NCBI GenBank assembly: GCA_012861695.1 | Contig: JAAOOA010000006.1 | Span: forward strand, 10,005,379-10,069,378 | Source of the DNA: Trematomus loennbergii | Taxonomy: Eukaryota > Chordata > Actinopteri > Perciformes > Nototheniidae | Reading direction: 5' to 3' | DNA: 64,000 bases | In this document: one piece after another, positions 22,346 through 35,852 of the stretch | How the letters are laid out: the number at the start of each line of letters is the position of its first letter | How positions within the stretch are numbered: the stretch's first letter is position 1 | Translations under genes and position numbers: made by a program | The notes under the pieces: model-generated | Told to the model about the DNA's origin: nothing | Seen by the model: the letters and a program-made list of their open reading frames with translations, nothing else | Database searches by the model: none

Positions 22346-25205
22346 GTACAGAACTGGAGTGAATGCACTTATTTATATTTCAGCAGCCTTAAAGCCAAAT
22401 CTATAGAAATGCTGACTTCAATGATTGACCACACCACCCACCCACCACTAAACTCTTCCTGTCAAAGTTTCAGTTGTGTGACTACTTTGTGCAAATTTCC
22501 ATCAGCTGTCTATAAAAAAACAATATTCACAATAAGGTTTGTGAATCAGCAAACAAATAGTCTCTCTGAAACCTCTTATTGCACTTTCCCAGGGTGGTCA
22601 TCCAAAACAAATAAAAAGGTGGATTTGGAACAATAATAATAATCAAACTGAATGTGTGACAGCAGGATATGCAGGCTGTGAGTATTTTACACACAGTTGT
22701 CAATCTGGATATACAGTAGGAATTATTTGTACGAAACATATTGAGACTTTTCTGTAAACAAAGAACTGAACTCTTGTGACCATGTTTTTTTTTTATAAAG
22801 AAAGAGTGTTGTTCTAAAGCTATTCTGTATAAATTTGCTTTATTCACGATTTATTTTGGCTATATATTTGGGTTTGGTGTATATACACATCATACACACA
22901 CACACACACACACACATCAATGACATGATTAGACATTGTGTAAAGATTAACATGCAGTAGAAGACACAGGCAGAGAGTTTTGGCATTGAAGTGTTTCTTC
23001 ATTACCTCTGAAGGCATTTAAACAAACCCTGCCTGTACAGTGTTTTTTAGAAAGACTACAGATATGTCTGAAAGGCTGAATAAAAGTGTAACCTGCAAAT
23101 AAATCACACTGTTTCCACACAAAAGAAAATAACAAATACATCTGAACAGAAGATGTTAGTGTTCAGAGTTTTATGAAATGAAACATAATGTGACAGCATG
23201 ACTTGCACATGTAAGAGACAAAAAGCAACAAAATATTGTACTTATTCAATCAAGTAGTGATATATAAATGACAGCATCATGTCCATTATAGACACAGGGG
23301 ATCTCTGAGGTGGAGTTGCCCTTGAGTAATGTTTATCTTCAGCTTCCATGCCCCCTTTTAACAAAGTTAAGCATCAAAGGGGAAAGTGCAAAACTGACCA
23401 CAGTTCAGAGCTTAAGAGCCAATTTAACCTCCACACAAACCGGTAACACCACAGTTTGTGTGTCTTTAAAGCAAGACCTAAACTCCCAGTCTGAGCGTCA
23501 CAGTGGAATAATGTTGGATTTTACAGTAAAGCGATGCAGCATCCCTTCCAGTGCTTATCAGACGACATTTTTTTAACATTAGTATTCTACTTATACCAAA
23601 CCAGCAATCACAAATTGACAGTAAATCTAGCATCATTTCATTTTGAATTATTTAAGCTCATGCGGCGATAACATGAACATTTTATTCAGATACAAGTAGC
23701 CAGACAACTTCCTCCAGCATTTTAAGCTTTGAATTTAAGATGCTAAAGAAAATATAAGTCCTGCATTGACGGACGTGAGTCAGCTGTCACCAGCCCTGAC
23801 ACAGGAACTTATAAAAGGTGTACACTTTCAAATGACCTATAACCATATTTCATTACATTTTTTTATATTTTGCAATACAGTTTAAGTTTTGATATATCTC
23901 TTTATATTTCTTCTTCCACTCCAATCATTTGGAGGTACTGGCATGTCATTTGTACTGATCATAGCACTGACATCTTGGGGAAAAAATAAATCTTATTTTT
24001 TTTGTAAGTGAGTGAACCAACTCATAATAACTTAGGAAAGACAAACTAAAAATGTTTTTCTATTCTTCAAGATGAATGATAAATAAACAGCACGTGTAAT
24101 ATCAAACTAAGGCTTGTGCCAGAGAATGATTATCAGTGAAAACAGCATTAAATATTGATAATAACATTAGACTAAAATGTATTGAAGTTAAGAGTCTTTG
24201 TCAAGCAGTGGATTTAAATCGATGTTGCTTTTAGAGCTGCAACGATTAGTGAATTGATTTGCAAATCGACTGTTTTGATGGCAGATCTCTTGTTTTATCT
24301 ATTAAAAACTGAGCCTTCACAGTGTTCCTCTCCAGTATGTGATTGTAAAATGAATGTTTTTGGACTCCTGGTCAGACAAAACGAGACATTTGTCGATGTC
24401 ACCTCTGGCTTTCGGAAATTGTTTTTCAGTTTTAATGACATTTTAAGAGATTTATCAAGAATGTGCGGAACCAAATGATTAGGTGCAGCTCTGAATGATT
24501 TCCATTTAACTTTATGGTTTTTGGAAGTAAAGGACATTGAAATGATACAGATATTTTAATTTTCACTAAATAGCTGGAAGATTAAATATATGTCTACATG
24601 GACATGTGTTGCAATACACAGACATTTGCATGGAAGAAACCGCCTGTTGACTGTTGCAACACATTTAACAACAACTCGGGAAATCTTGTTTTCAACTTGT
24701 AGCTTAGCCTCATGTCCTTCGTTCAGACATGACATGAACTGTGCAGTCCAAATATGCAAACAAAAAAGCTCCTGTTGCAGTAGAAAGGGATAAACGATGT
24801 TGTAGTCATCTGTGAGCCATCCCCTCTTTGCTCATGTTTTATTTTGCAATCAACAAACGGAGGCTTTATGGCTTCGCTCGTCTGAGACACCAGGATCAAA
24901 TCGGTTGTCTCACTATTCCTTCCTCGTTTGCACTCTTGCCTTGACATTTAGCTTTCAGCCTTCTTGGATTGTATGCTTGTGCGTCGGTATGCAAGTGTTT
25001 CAGTCCGGGGGAGAGTGGGGGGGGGGGCAGACAGCTCACATCTGAAGCTTTAGAGTGGTGATGTGGATGTCTGAAGGTATGTTGTGTGTATTCATGTATA
25101 CAATTCTCAGTCCAGGGAGATAGTGTGGTAGCTCTCACACCTCTGGCTGTTCAGCAGTGAAGAGTTGGTGTGTGTCTGTGTGTGTTTTCAGTTCATAGCG
25201 CCACC
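22346..25205 (-). other. vps26a: probable vps26a 3' UTR and flank
   Basis: Single-copy-looking sequence downstream of the vps26a stop. A minus-strand AATAAA (plus 22839-22844) could end a ~2.4 kb 3' UTR. A short (CA)n run is at 22895-22916. No coding exon recognised. The UTR extent is inferred only from the signal and lack of other features. Confidence 0.4.
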
Positions 25206-28200
25206 TCACATCTCCGGCTGCTCAGCGCTCACTGGCTGGGTGCGGGGCTCAGGAGACTCGTAGCGCTGGAAGTTCTTTTTCCTAATCTTCTCTGGAGCTT
25301 TTCTCCACAAAACAATCTCCTAAGCACAGAAGCAGAAGAACAAATGCATGAATGAAAAATCAGAGACTACAGAGAGTTTAAATTAATGAAGGGCTGCCTG
25401 TCACGATATCACAATATTGTGACAAAAATTATTATTGACAAACATATAACCGTTTCATCTATATGAAGTTTGTAAAAAATATGAATAAAGCTATCGGTCA
25501 AGTGCAAGTGGAAGTGTGTTACCTGTTGTTTGAAGTATCTTCTGTCCTCTTCATCCACTAGTACCAGATTGAGGAAGTAGCGTACAGAGAACTTCTTGTT
25601 GACATCCCTCATGGTAGGTGTCAAGTCGTATCCTTTGGAGGAAACAGAAGATGTAATCAATGATTCATCTGCACAAATGAATTCATTAAATATCAGCTTT
25701 TAAATCTGGAGATGATTTAAACATGAGGATATAGGTGAAAAACCAAGCCTAGAATGTATTTAATGTTACTGATACAAGAGTGCTGTTATGGGACATCAGT
25801 TCACAGCGCAAAAAGGGGGTCAAGAACAGGCTCAAGCTATTGGTTGGTTGAAGCGTTGTCCCCGCAGCACAACTGTTCGATGCCAACCTGCCTGGAGGCC
25901 GCTCTCCAAGGAGGAACACGGACAGGCGGTTATAAGCCCGAGCAACAATGGCTGCTAGCGCTCCTTCAGGAAAAACATGCACAAAATAAATAAATAACGG
26001 TCCTACTCTGACCCGAATTAAGTGCCTCCCTTCGAAAAAAATGTAACCTTAAATATCAGAAATATATAATATAAAAATATGTTTCATGACTAGTTAGGGA
26101 TACTTAAGGAACGTGAATGTGATACGCTGGTGTTCAATGTTTAATAAGATCGAAATTAACACTACGATAAGCCTAAGTACGATATGCCTGAAATTCGGTT
26201 TCACTTTTAGGCAGGACATAGGGGAAGACAAGAGAAGAGATCTTACCTGCCAGAAACAGTCTAATGGGAATTGATTCTCCTTTAACTGGAGCCCCATCCA
26301 TGATTTCATACTTTGCGACCGTCTCTGTCTCTGTGGTAGTACTGGGACCTTTGGGACAAAAAACAAGAGTTTATAGACAGTGAAGTAGAGCAGAGAAGAT
26401 GAACTACATTGTTCAGATTTATGCTACTATTAATAATATTATATATTAGTGCATACCAGCCATATGTCTGACCTGTGTTAGTTTCATTTTACACGTGGCT
26501 ACACTGGCTTCTTACCTATGCCAGTTATCTCCTTCTTGATGAGCTGTAGCTCCATGTGTTGGATCTTGATCCTGACCAGCAGGAAGTAGATCTTCCCAAC
26601 AATCACGTCCTTAAGGTGGTATCTGACAAAGATACACAGCAAGAGAAGCTGCTTTAACTGACTTTCGGCCAGGTCTTATTTGGATTGACTGTGGAAACAA
26701 TAAAGACTTCTCCAGGAGAGTTAAAGCGAAATTAGTCTTACTTGGATTTATTGTATTCAAACTCAATGTGCAGACAGTCTTCTATGCCGACCTCCATCTT
26801 GATCGAGTTGTTGACGTCTGGGTATGTGGCCAACTGGTGGACAATCAGCTCGTACTCCTTCACTAAGTCAGACAGACGACGGACTATTGTCACCCTGAGG
26901 AAATACCTGTGAGAAGAGGACAAAGACAAAGCAAGCTTTAAGAGTTAGAATGAACATCCAAAAATATCAATCATTTATATTTTGGAGGGGGAAAAAAGCA
27001 GATGTGAGTCTTTTCCTTCTCCTTAATGTGTGGACTCATGTTTTGACATGTACTGATGATTACAAATGGGTCAGAATGTGGCTGTTTCTGTACATTATCA
27101 ATAATATAGGCTCTGTAGGTTTTGAAAATGTTTGGATTGAAAAAAAAGCTGTGCAGCCGCCAATGTTGATTTTTTTATTGAAATGTCAGCGTTATGAATG
27201 AAGCCTTAAACAATTTGGGACAAACATATGATAATAAAACCATGCGTTAACTCAAACTGTGTAATAAATATACCTTAGCCTGACATTGGCTCCAGTATAG
27301 GTCTCATACGGCTTCTCCACCTGCATGAACTCAAAGTCGTAGCTCCTGTTCTGGGCGAGCTCTCCAGGTAGAGCCAACTCTTTCACCAAGTCCACAAACT
27401 CATGGGTGTTGCTCTTATCAGAGAACAGCTCTGTAATACAGGACAGTGGATGTATAGGGATGGTGTGTAATTCAAGACAGTTCAAACACACTGAATAAAG
27501 TTGAATACAGTAGTTTAGTTTAAAACCCATGCTCTTTAAATCACTGCTCTCATTACCCTCCTTCTCCTGCAAAAGTTGAAGGAGGGTTCAGCTTTACTAC
27601 AGCAGGCGGCACATGACGACCACATGCTCTGTTAAACCTTTTAGCCACATGAGAACGCCAGCTGCCTACTGGTGACATGCCCTTTTCCAGTTATAAAACT
27701 AAAGCACTCATTTAGCATTTCAAATACTTCATAGAACTAATTGCATAAGATAAGTTAGAGGTTATATGTCAGCACCACCATACTAACTTTAGACATTACA
27801 AATCTCCATTCAATGAACACATCATGCAGCACTTCAAACACACTCACCTATCTGTCCAACAAACTCGATGCGGATGCCTTGGTGCTCCAGACGTTTCCTC
27901 CCTGCTTCACATTTAGATTCACCTGGAGAGGTATCATATGAGTTGAAAGAGTCATCTTAAGAATATCCAGTAAGGGCAACATCTCTCTGACAGGAGCCAA
28001 CCAATGTTATTACTTACTATATACTGGATTCACCTTTACTCAATTCAGTTGTTACATCAGCTGATACATTTGTGTATCTTAGACATACATGTTTCACTGT
28101 CTCCCAAGTCTGATCAAATCTTGCACAAACATAAAATGATCTTTAATTTCCCACTTGGCTCATTTAAAGAGAGGATCCCAGAATAAACTGCGTTAGCCCA

Positions 28201-29848
28201 GAAGTCCATTTGGTGGTGACTGAGCAATGTAAACTAATAAATACATTGACAGCAGAGTTCAACCATACTTCCCCATGTGTAATGCCTAATGAACCTTGTG
28301 AAAGTTGGTATCTCTGTGTATAAAAAATATAAACTGAGTTTACCTTGCCAGACACAGACTCTCCGTCGTAGAACAGGTAGTGTTTCTCCACTTTCCCTTC
28401 TTCTGTCTTCAACTCGGCTGTTTTTCTGTTCTCTGCATCGTTCAGCAGGACGTCGATCTCACATACCGGCCCAAACAAACCTCCTAGGAAACTCTGAAAA
28501 CATCAAACATTTAAAAAGGTGTGTCAGTATACTATGTTGACTAAGTCTTTATTCAGAGTAAATTAGGAAGTACTTGGACAGAAGAAAACGTTTCCTTCAG
28601 AAAAGCATGAACTGAACAGTTTTAAGGCAAAATAACAGTCGATATCTTTGAGTTTAAATGTCAAGATTCATTATAAGTGGTGTAGGCAACAAGCCAAAAC
28701 AGGTCAACAACGCAAAACAGAAAACACTAATTCATAGAAAGACTGGACAATCTCTGTTCCCCTGATTTTATCAAAGAGACTGAATAAAACTTCAGTCACA
28801 GGTTGCTTTGTAGTTAACAGCAAACTGAGGCTATTGGGGTTTGTAAAAACATTTCTATTAACTCTGATCGATTACAATGGTATGTAGCTTTTTGCAATAA
28901 TCACTAACAAGACCACAACTGATTAGGTAACATTTATACGAGAGTATACATGTGTGCACAAGAATGGGACTGATTCATGTGTTCTAGTCCGAAGTAGTAA
29001 TCTTATACATCCCACACAGCGACTCCCTATCTGTTATTTGCACACTAACTCAATCACTTATCATCAGCTGCACAGCCACATTACTCTCCTCTGAGCTGGC
29101 ACAAAGTCACTAACACATGCTTCAGCATGCAGCAAATCTGAAGGACTCAGCCCAATCATCACGATATCAGGAGAGACCAATCACTGTCTGCACATGAGTG
29201 GGATTCTTTCAATTCATTAAATCCCGTAAACGAATGCATAGATCATATCGAAAATACTAGTATAAACTCCAAAATCAACATTATGAGCAACACAGGAGCA
29301 ACCATGATAAATATAGCAACAGTGCATCAAAGTCAGTGGGCGTCAACTTGTATTTGTCCTTTACTAATTGAACGAATCAATCAACGCTTTTCCAACCATC
29401 ATATCATGTTAACAATAAAACATTAGGAATTTCAAGAGTTGTCTCTCTTATCAAATATGCTTGTGATATACGGTAGAATTTCTCATTACCCTTCGCAAAA
29501 TAAGAACGTTAGCTACCATTGACATTTCCCTAAGCTTCATGGCAGCACTAGATTACAAACAATGACAAGATAACGAATGGCTGAATTTAGAAAACAACTC
29601 TTTTGGTGCTGTCATCGTTAACCAAAGCTGCTGGGCCGTTAGCTCACTAGCCAAAACATAATTGAGAAAGCAGAGGCGGCCTGATGCTAACTCCACCACC
29701 CAGCTAGCTTTCCTGTCCGGTTTTAAATGTTAAAAAGCTGCTGTCAAGTAAAACTGGGGGTCAGTTTAAATGCAGTTTTTTATTAATAAATACCCCAGGT
29801 TATTTCAGTGTAGTCCGAACAACTGAGGTTTGTTTTCACACTCACCAT
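25206..29848 (-). CDS. vps26a: retromer subunit VPS26A
   Basis: Arrestin-fold subunit of the endosomal retromer (with VPS35 and VPS29) that returns cargo receptors to the Golgi or plasma membrane. Exons: 29846-29848 (ATG only), 28344-28493, 27848-27922, 27274-27430, 26742-26906, 26516-26622, 26247-26348, 25523-25632, 25206-25319. The first coding exon contributes only Met, and exon 2 begins [14 protein letters not shown]. Family blocks visible: [77 protein letters not shown]-terminus SAEQPEM. One base is missing in exon 27848-27922 near 27900; with it the CDS is 328 codons including stop (327 aa, equal to the human protein). Synteny and the C-terminus favour VPS26A over VPS26B. Confidence 0.94.
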
Positions 29849-31613
29849 CTTGGCTGTCTCGACAGTTGAAGCTAACAGCTAGCCTCGCTCCGTGTAGCCA
29901 GTCTTTGAACCAGGAGGTAGTACCGAGGCGTACCGTCATGTGACCCGGGTCATGTGTGTGTTGTCCGTGGGGAGGGAGCTAAAAATCTCCCCTGGGATAC
30001 AGTCACAGGGCAGGGTGGAGAACCAGACACACTACTCATAGTAATGACAGTAAATAGTATTTATGGGAAATTTCCATACTTTCCATTTATGGGAAATGTC
30101 CATACTTATAAGAAGAGATAGACTGACTTCAAACTACATTTGGACACTTCTACCAAACTTCAGCATTATGACAAAAAAAGTGTAATTGACCAACATTTTA
30201 TCAGAATTGTTATCACATTTTGTTATAATTTATTTTTTCTTTTCATGTTATTATTAACTTGTTCATGTTTTACTTTGTATTCATATCCCTGGTGTGAACA
30301 GTATGCTGTATGTATTCCATATTTTATGCCTTTTTATTCCATATGTAAATACTGTTATATATTTTACCATATTTTTTATTATTTCTTAATATGTTTCTAG
30401 TTCTCTACCTGTGTTTTTAATTCTTGTTTTACTTTTATGTATGCACCACGACACCAAGTCAAATTCCTCGTACGTGTAAACCTACCTGGTAATAAACCTG
30501 TTTCTGATTCTGATTCTAATATGTTGTCTTGCATAAAAAAAACACTCATGTGCTGTAGTAAAGTACAAGGTACTCACCATCATTTTGGTTATTCAAAATG
30601 TGTGACTATGTACTGAGTATTTTTATTTATTTTGCAGGTGAAATTAATTATGTCAGTGCTCTCTAGTGGACAAACTAATGAAACTATATTACATTTATAT
30701 TCATTTATTTATATTTTTACACAATAACTTTTTTCTAGAAAATGACATTTTCTCATTTCAAGCAAGCAAGTGAAGGCTGGAGCAGGGCTGAATAAACTCA
30801 ATAAAACTCTGTTCACCCCAAACCTACTCAAACTAGTAAACTGACAGCAGAGATCAGATAGCACACCATTTTTGACAAAATCTCCTAAAAAAAAACAATT
30901 GACACTTTTGTTATAAATCCTTTATTGTACTTCAAAAGCAAATTAGACAGTGCAGAGCATGATGAAATGCATGCATTTCATCATACATATTTGAATATGT
31001 TTCAGCTCACAGTGGTTATGGTTGGGTGAATCTGTTCCTGAGGGGTTTTGGTTTGCAAGATTCTTTTGTTCAAGTTCTCACAATATTTTTCATAACCCCA
31101 GGGTAAGTCTAAGCTAAAGTGTCACAACATTTCAGACAAAGGAATCCAATTATATAAATACGTCTTTGTTTTTCTTAAAACAACAAGCCTCATAGCTCCA
31201 CAAATTGGAACCACAGCTGCAGAGAGTGAGCAAAGGATGGACATAGGCTTTATCGTATTGCACTGATATTACACATTATAAAAGCATATTCCAAATTTAT
31301 AGTAAAAACTTAATTCCAACTTACTCGTCTTTTCCACACAAAAAATGCATATACAGGTTAAGCTAAATCAAATAATGTATATGTCTCATTTATGCAGACC
31401 ATTCTTTTACTTTGGCAGCTACTTTTTCATTGTTTACACTTGTTCTCTTGCGACGAGAGTAATTCCTACCAATAGCACTGAGAATATAAAATATATATTT
31501 GGCCTTTGTCAATGTCCAAGCAACCATGTGGTGGTGCAATATTTGTTTTAGTATTTGAATAGACAGGTTGGAAAAAAAACAGATGGTAGCCTCATGTATA
31601 TGGTGGGTGTAGT
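29849..31613. other. vps26a promoter side and srgn 3' flank
   Basis: Next to 29849 lie the vps26a 5' UTR and promoter (no clear TATA box). A minus-strand AATAAA at plus 30921-30926 would give srgn a ~0.7 kb 3' UTR. A LINE 3' tail is at about 30230-30520. No gene recognised. Confidence 0.5.
30230..30520 (+). mobile_element. 3' end of a non-LTR retrotransposon (LINE tail)
   Basis: Plus-strand sequence ends in accaagtcaaattcctcgta, then taataaacctg and a short (TTCTGA)n tail. This is a familiar fish LINE 3' terminus, from memory. Heavily 5' truncated, no coding part. Confidence 0.55.
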
Positions 31614-34600
31614 CTAGAGCTGCAGAAGGTGGTCTTCTCTCAGCTCCTGCTCCGCTGGCTTTGCCTCACCAACCAGAGACCGGCTAGGGAACAGCCGCCT
31701 AATGCCCCTCATGCCCCTCACAGCCCCAACTGCGAGCAGAAAAACAAGGACAGGTCAGACAAGGATCAGACAAAAATTAGGAACTTGAAAACTATTGATT
31801 CCATGCAACTTAAGACACTTTTCCAAAATATTACCTTTGTAAAGATCCTCGCCCTTCTCTGCCCAGGACTCCCCAGAGCCTGTGTCACTCTCAGCAGCCC
31901 CAAAGGGCAGGTCGGCCTTCAGCATATCTTCAGTGGCAGAACCCTCGAAAGATCCAGAGCCATCGTCAATCCACACAGGGAACTCCCCTTCCTCGGAAGT
32001 CATCGGCTCATCCTCTTCCTCTTCCATCTCTAACTCCACATCCTCCTCACTTGGTGGACTCTCACCCTCCTCAGGCTCTGCCTCACTGAAACAAAAGGGT
32101 TGGATATTGGAACAAATGTGAGAAAGTTTTGCATGAAGTAGCTGTGTGTTTTAAGAAGGCTATCAATCATTTTCATTTCTGTTACCGTGCTCATGTTCAT
32201 CAACAATGACACCAAAGTAACACAGCTATAATAATAATAATAATAAGCCTCAAACTAATTAAGAGATTGTTCGTTTTGCAGATGTATGCATAAAGAAGCA
32301 AACATATAGATTTACTGTGTGAGGAAACATAATATCACTTCATATCAGGTATGTAGATTAGGCAGATGATGTCACAGCTGTAAAGACTGTCCAAAGAATA
32401 GTTTTTTCGCGTATTTTGCCTCAATTGACCTCATCTGAGTACTTTAAGAACAAACTGTGCTATGTTGAAATCTGTCTGACCCTTATTTAGCTTTGCGTTA
32501 CACCTGTTTTAGAGTCAAAAAAGAAAGCTTTAACAGCAAATATGTCACTTTTTGGAGAAACTAAGGAAGCAGCATCAACTTGCAATTAAAGTAATATCCT
32601 TTTTACATGAACAGTACTTCTCACACGAGTACCAGACTAGTACGGCACATACACAGTAACAAAACAATAGACCAGAAGCAGCAGCCCACAAGGCGTCACA
32701 GCCCACTTCCTCTCAACACTTCCCAAACGGTTTCCTGTTCAAGACGAGCTGCAAAGGCTGCGCTGAGGCCATTACTGCTTTAAGCAAGCTGAAACGATGT
32801 CCGAGGCAGATAACACTCCAGCTAACAGCACATCGATCCATAACCTCAATTTTCAAGTCTTAAACCATACTTTAAATTCACTACCTTCTGTCATCTACAC
32901 TCCTTGTCTCTTTGTGTCTTTAAGTCTCTAACTCTAAATCATAAATTGTTTGAAGAAGCATCAAAACGGAGTAATTCTCAGTTGGATTTTTGACCCATAG
33001 TATTGATCAGTTCTGGTCAAATGATGTGATCCGATAGTAGCGTAGAAGAGTAGCATTTGATTTATTTGTGTGTTTTGGGCGCATTGATTCTAAAGCAATC
33101 AATCATCACTTCCTCTTTTTGAGCATTAGCTCATCAACTGATAGGATTGGTGTTGGTTAGAGGAATACTAAAAGAGGAAACTGAGGGCTAAGACAGAAAC
33201 TGTGATACATACTTCTTCAGAAGTCACACAGCTGTAATTTACCCATTTTGTCTACAATCAACTTTATCATGACACCAAAAACAAATCTACCTTAAAGCTG
33301 CATCAAATGATCTCTTAGTGCAGAAAAAAACGATACCAAACTATAGGGAGGTGAAACCAAACAGACCAAAGATGTACACCTTCTGCTTTAAATGATGTGT
33401 ACTCTGTGAACTCTTTGACTGCACCTCTAACCTCCATGCTGTCTTTGTGTCGGTCCCTCTGTCTTTCTTTATCCCTCCACGTTGTCGTCTATTTTGGCTT
33501 TTCTTGGCCACCTACCTCACACTTATATGGTCTCACACACATGCACACACTCAGAGATAGATGCTGGAGTAGATCCAATGCAGCATCTGCATTTTGTTAT
33601 ATTTCAAGTCTGCAGTTATCTGACATTACAACAAACGATGTTATCGCAATGATAGTTTTTTTTTTTTTTTCCAGACTTATTTTAACATTGAAGTAAACTC
33701 ACAGAGCAAGTCGAATAGCAAACAAATTCAGCCACACAGCTCGTACACATATCATTTCATCGAGCTGATGCTTTTATCCATAGCACAATACAAAAAATGC
33801 AATCAATTATTAGGATACAAATTCAGAAAAGCAAGAATCCTGATAATAAAAAGCCATTTAAAATCTTTCATACAAATATGTTAGCTTTTTTTTGGATTAT
33901 ATATATACTTTTATTATGTATTGTTTTTCAGGATGTAAGGGCCAAGGTGCAGTCAAAACAGGTGGGGTTTCAGTCACTCTCACAAAGATACACACACACA
34001 TGAATACTTACAGATACTGTGCATCTGCAGCAGGCAGTTTGTTGGGTAGGTCTGGGGTCCAGGACATTTCTGGACCCCGCTGGGTCACACAGTTGGCCTG
34101 GTCGCCCTCGGGGTTACATTTCACAAACTTATACACAGCAGTTCTAGGCGCTCCTAGAGAGAGAGGGGCGGTTGATGTTCAATATGTGTTTTTTTAAAGC
34201 AAGATTTTATGCAACATTTCACTTCACTAAGAGTTGTATTAGGCAACATCTGGTTGCTCATCTGGATCAGTTCAGTTTGACTATTAAGGTTTACAGCTAG
34301 ATTACAACATTATTCTCAAGAGGGTAAACGACGGCTGGCTTAATAGGCTTCAGTGCTGTTTATTCTCTTATGTAATGTGTAAGAATAGGAAGTAAAGGCA
34401 TTGCAGCCCTTTTCTCAACACACCACAGTAAGGTGATCATAGAGCATCTCTTCTGTAAAGAAATGAGCCAACAGCTATCATCTGATCGGGAGATCTTGAC
34501 TGTTTGATGATTGATGTTGAACTTTCTGTTATGGACTTTATTTGCAAAAGTACACTGAAATCACCTTTTCTTGTTTTGCCCTCACTGTAAGGGCTTTTGT

Positions 34601-35852
34601 GCTCTAATAAAATCATAGATTTAAAAAAAAAAGTCTAAGAAAAGGTTGGTGTGCCATTTCTGCATTACACTGACACTGCTACCAAATGTATATAGGCTTG
34701 TGCTATCTGACACTTGTATCAACCTCATTTAACTGGAGATGGAATTGTATTTGTGTGAGTGTGTGACAAGTAGTTTGAAATGCTATATGTTCAACAAGTG
34801 TAGTTGTTGCCGTTAAGTGTGCTTATTCGCCAACACCTACTTATATTTTACACAGGTGGTGTCATTTTAATCAGTTCCTTTTTAACCCAATTTAACGGAA
34901 TACAATCATGATTTGGCTGCTTTTCCTATTAGTGATAGGAAAAGGCCTGTAGTAATTGGCAGAACCTGTAAGGAACAGGGCAATAGGCAACTTATTCGTT
35001 CTTTTGAGATAAAACCCAGCATTTTATATTCTTTGGGAACATATAAGAAACTCTAAATGTGGTCAAATGTTAACAATTCTTGTAATACTGTTGATATGGA
35101 GGACCCATACATATTTGTAAGTAGAGCCTGCAATATTACTATTTTATTTAAAAACATGAGTAGGCTATCATGTATTATTCATTTATTATGGTTTTTCCCA
35201 TAAAGTTCCCTTTTTCCATATTTGAAAAAAACGACACTATTATGTCATGGTGAGAGTCCAAAACCCCCCCTTACATGTTCTCACTTTTCAACAGCCACAA
35301 CAGAAACTTATCTGGAAACTGAAACGCCTTCACTCTTTCCGATTTAACATAAATAATACCAGACAGGGTCTCCCACACGTGTTCCCTCATGAACCTCAAA
35401 TTGTTGATATTTGTTCCTCATCATAACATGTTATCAAAGTTTAAATGTGTGTTTTCTTTCCCTGCCATCAGCTCAGAAAGAGAAACCTGAAGTTGAGTAG
35501 TTACTTACGGTAACCCATTATGCTGACACATTGTGAGGCAAAAAATGTCAGTTCCTAATATTTCTTGTCAATCAAAGGACCCCTGACGGCCCTAAGACCT
35601 CCGTTTGGACCACTTACTATAGCTCGGGTATTGTTAGGATATTCCGGAAAAGTAGTTATTAAAGTGGTTATTTGAGTACTTTTCCTAATCTGTCAGTATG
35701 TTGACTTGTATCCAGTACAGCCTTTCTAAATAAAATCCACATGTAGTCTTCTGTGGGCTTCGTCACTAAATATTTTATAATAAAATTGTCGTCTTACCGT
35801 TTCCGTTATGTAAGGCTAGGCAGGAGATAACGAAGAACAGGATGAGTTTCAT
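31614..35852 (-). CDS. srgn: serglycin (haematopoietic secretory-granule proteoglycan core)
   Basis: Core protein of the intracellular granule proteoglycan of mast and other blood cells. Exons: 35798-35852, 34012-34153, 31835-32085, 31614-31729; the total is 564 bp, 187 aa, phases consistent and no lesion. A signal peptide is clear (MKLILFFVISCLAL). The N-terminal block YKFVKCNPEGDQANC then NKLP aligns with human YQWVRCNPDSNSANC then NKIP, keeping the two cysteines. Exon 3 is very acidic and has only two short Ser-Gly sites (DDGSGSFEG, DTGSGESW) where mammals have a long SG array. Exon 4 encodes a basic stretch (RGMRGIRRLFPSR) and ends at TAG; without splicing, exon 3 reads on to a stop at 31755. 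Position between vps26a and kifbp matches mammals. The sequence is fast-evolving, so synteny carries much of the call. Confidence 0.82.

Noticed and set aside
25749..25993. Possible LTR or coding fragment with an [14 protein letters not shown] frame in a vps26a intron
   Set aside because: The frame is short and has no recognisable domain, paired LTR or target duplication; probably old repeat or chance.
31755..31834. Serglycin ending by read-through of exon 3
   Set aside because: A donor AAAG|gtaata at 31835 joins in phase to an open exon 31614-31729, which ends in a charged tail; read-through encodes intron-like sequence. Transcripts would decide.
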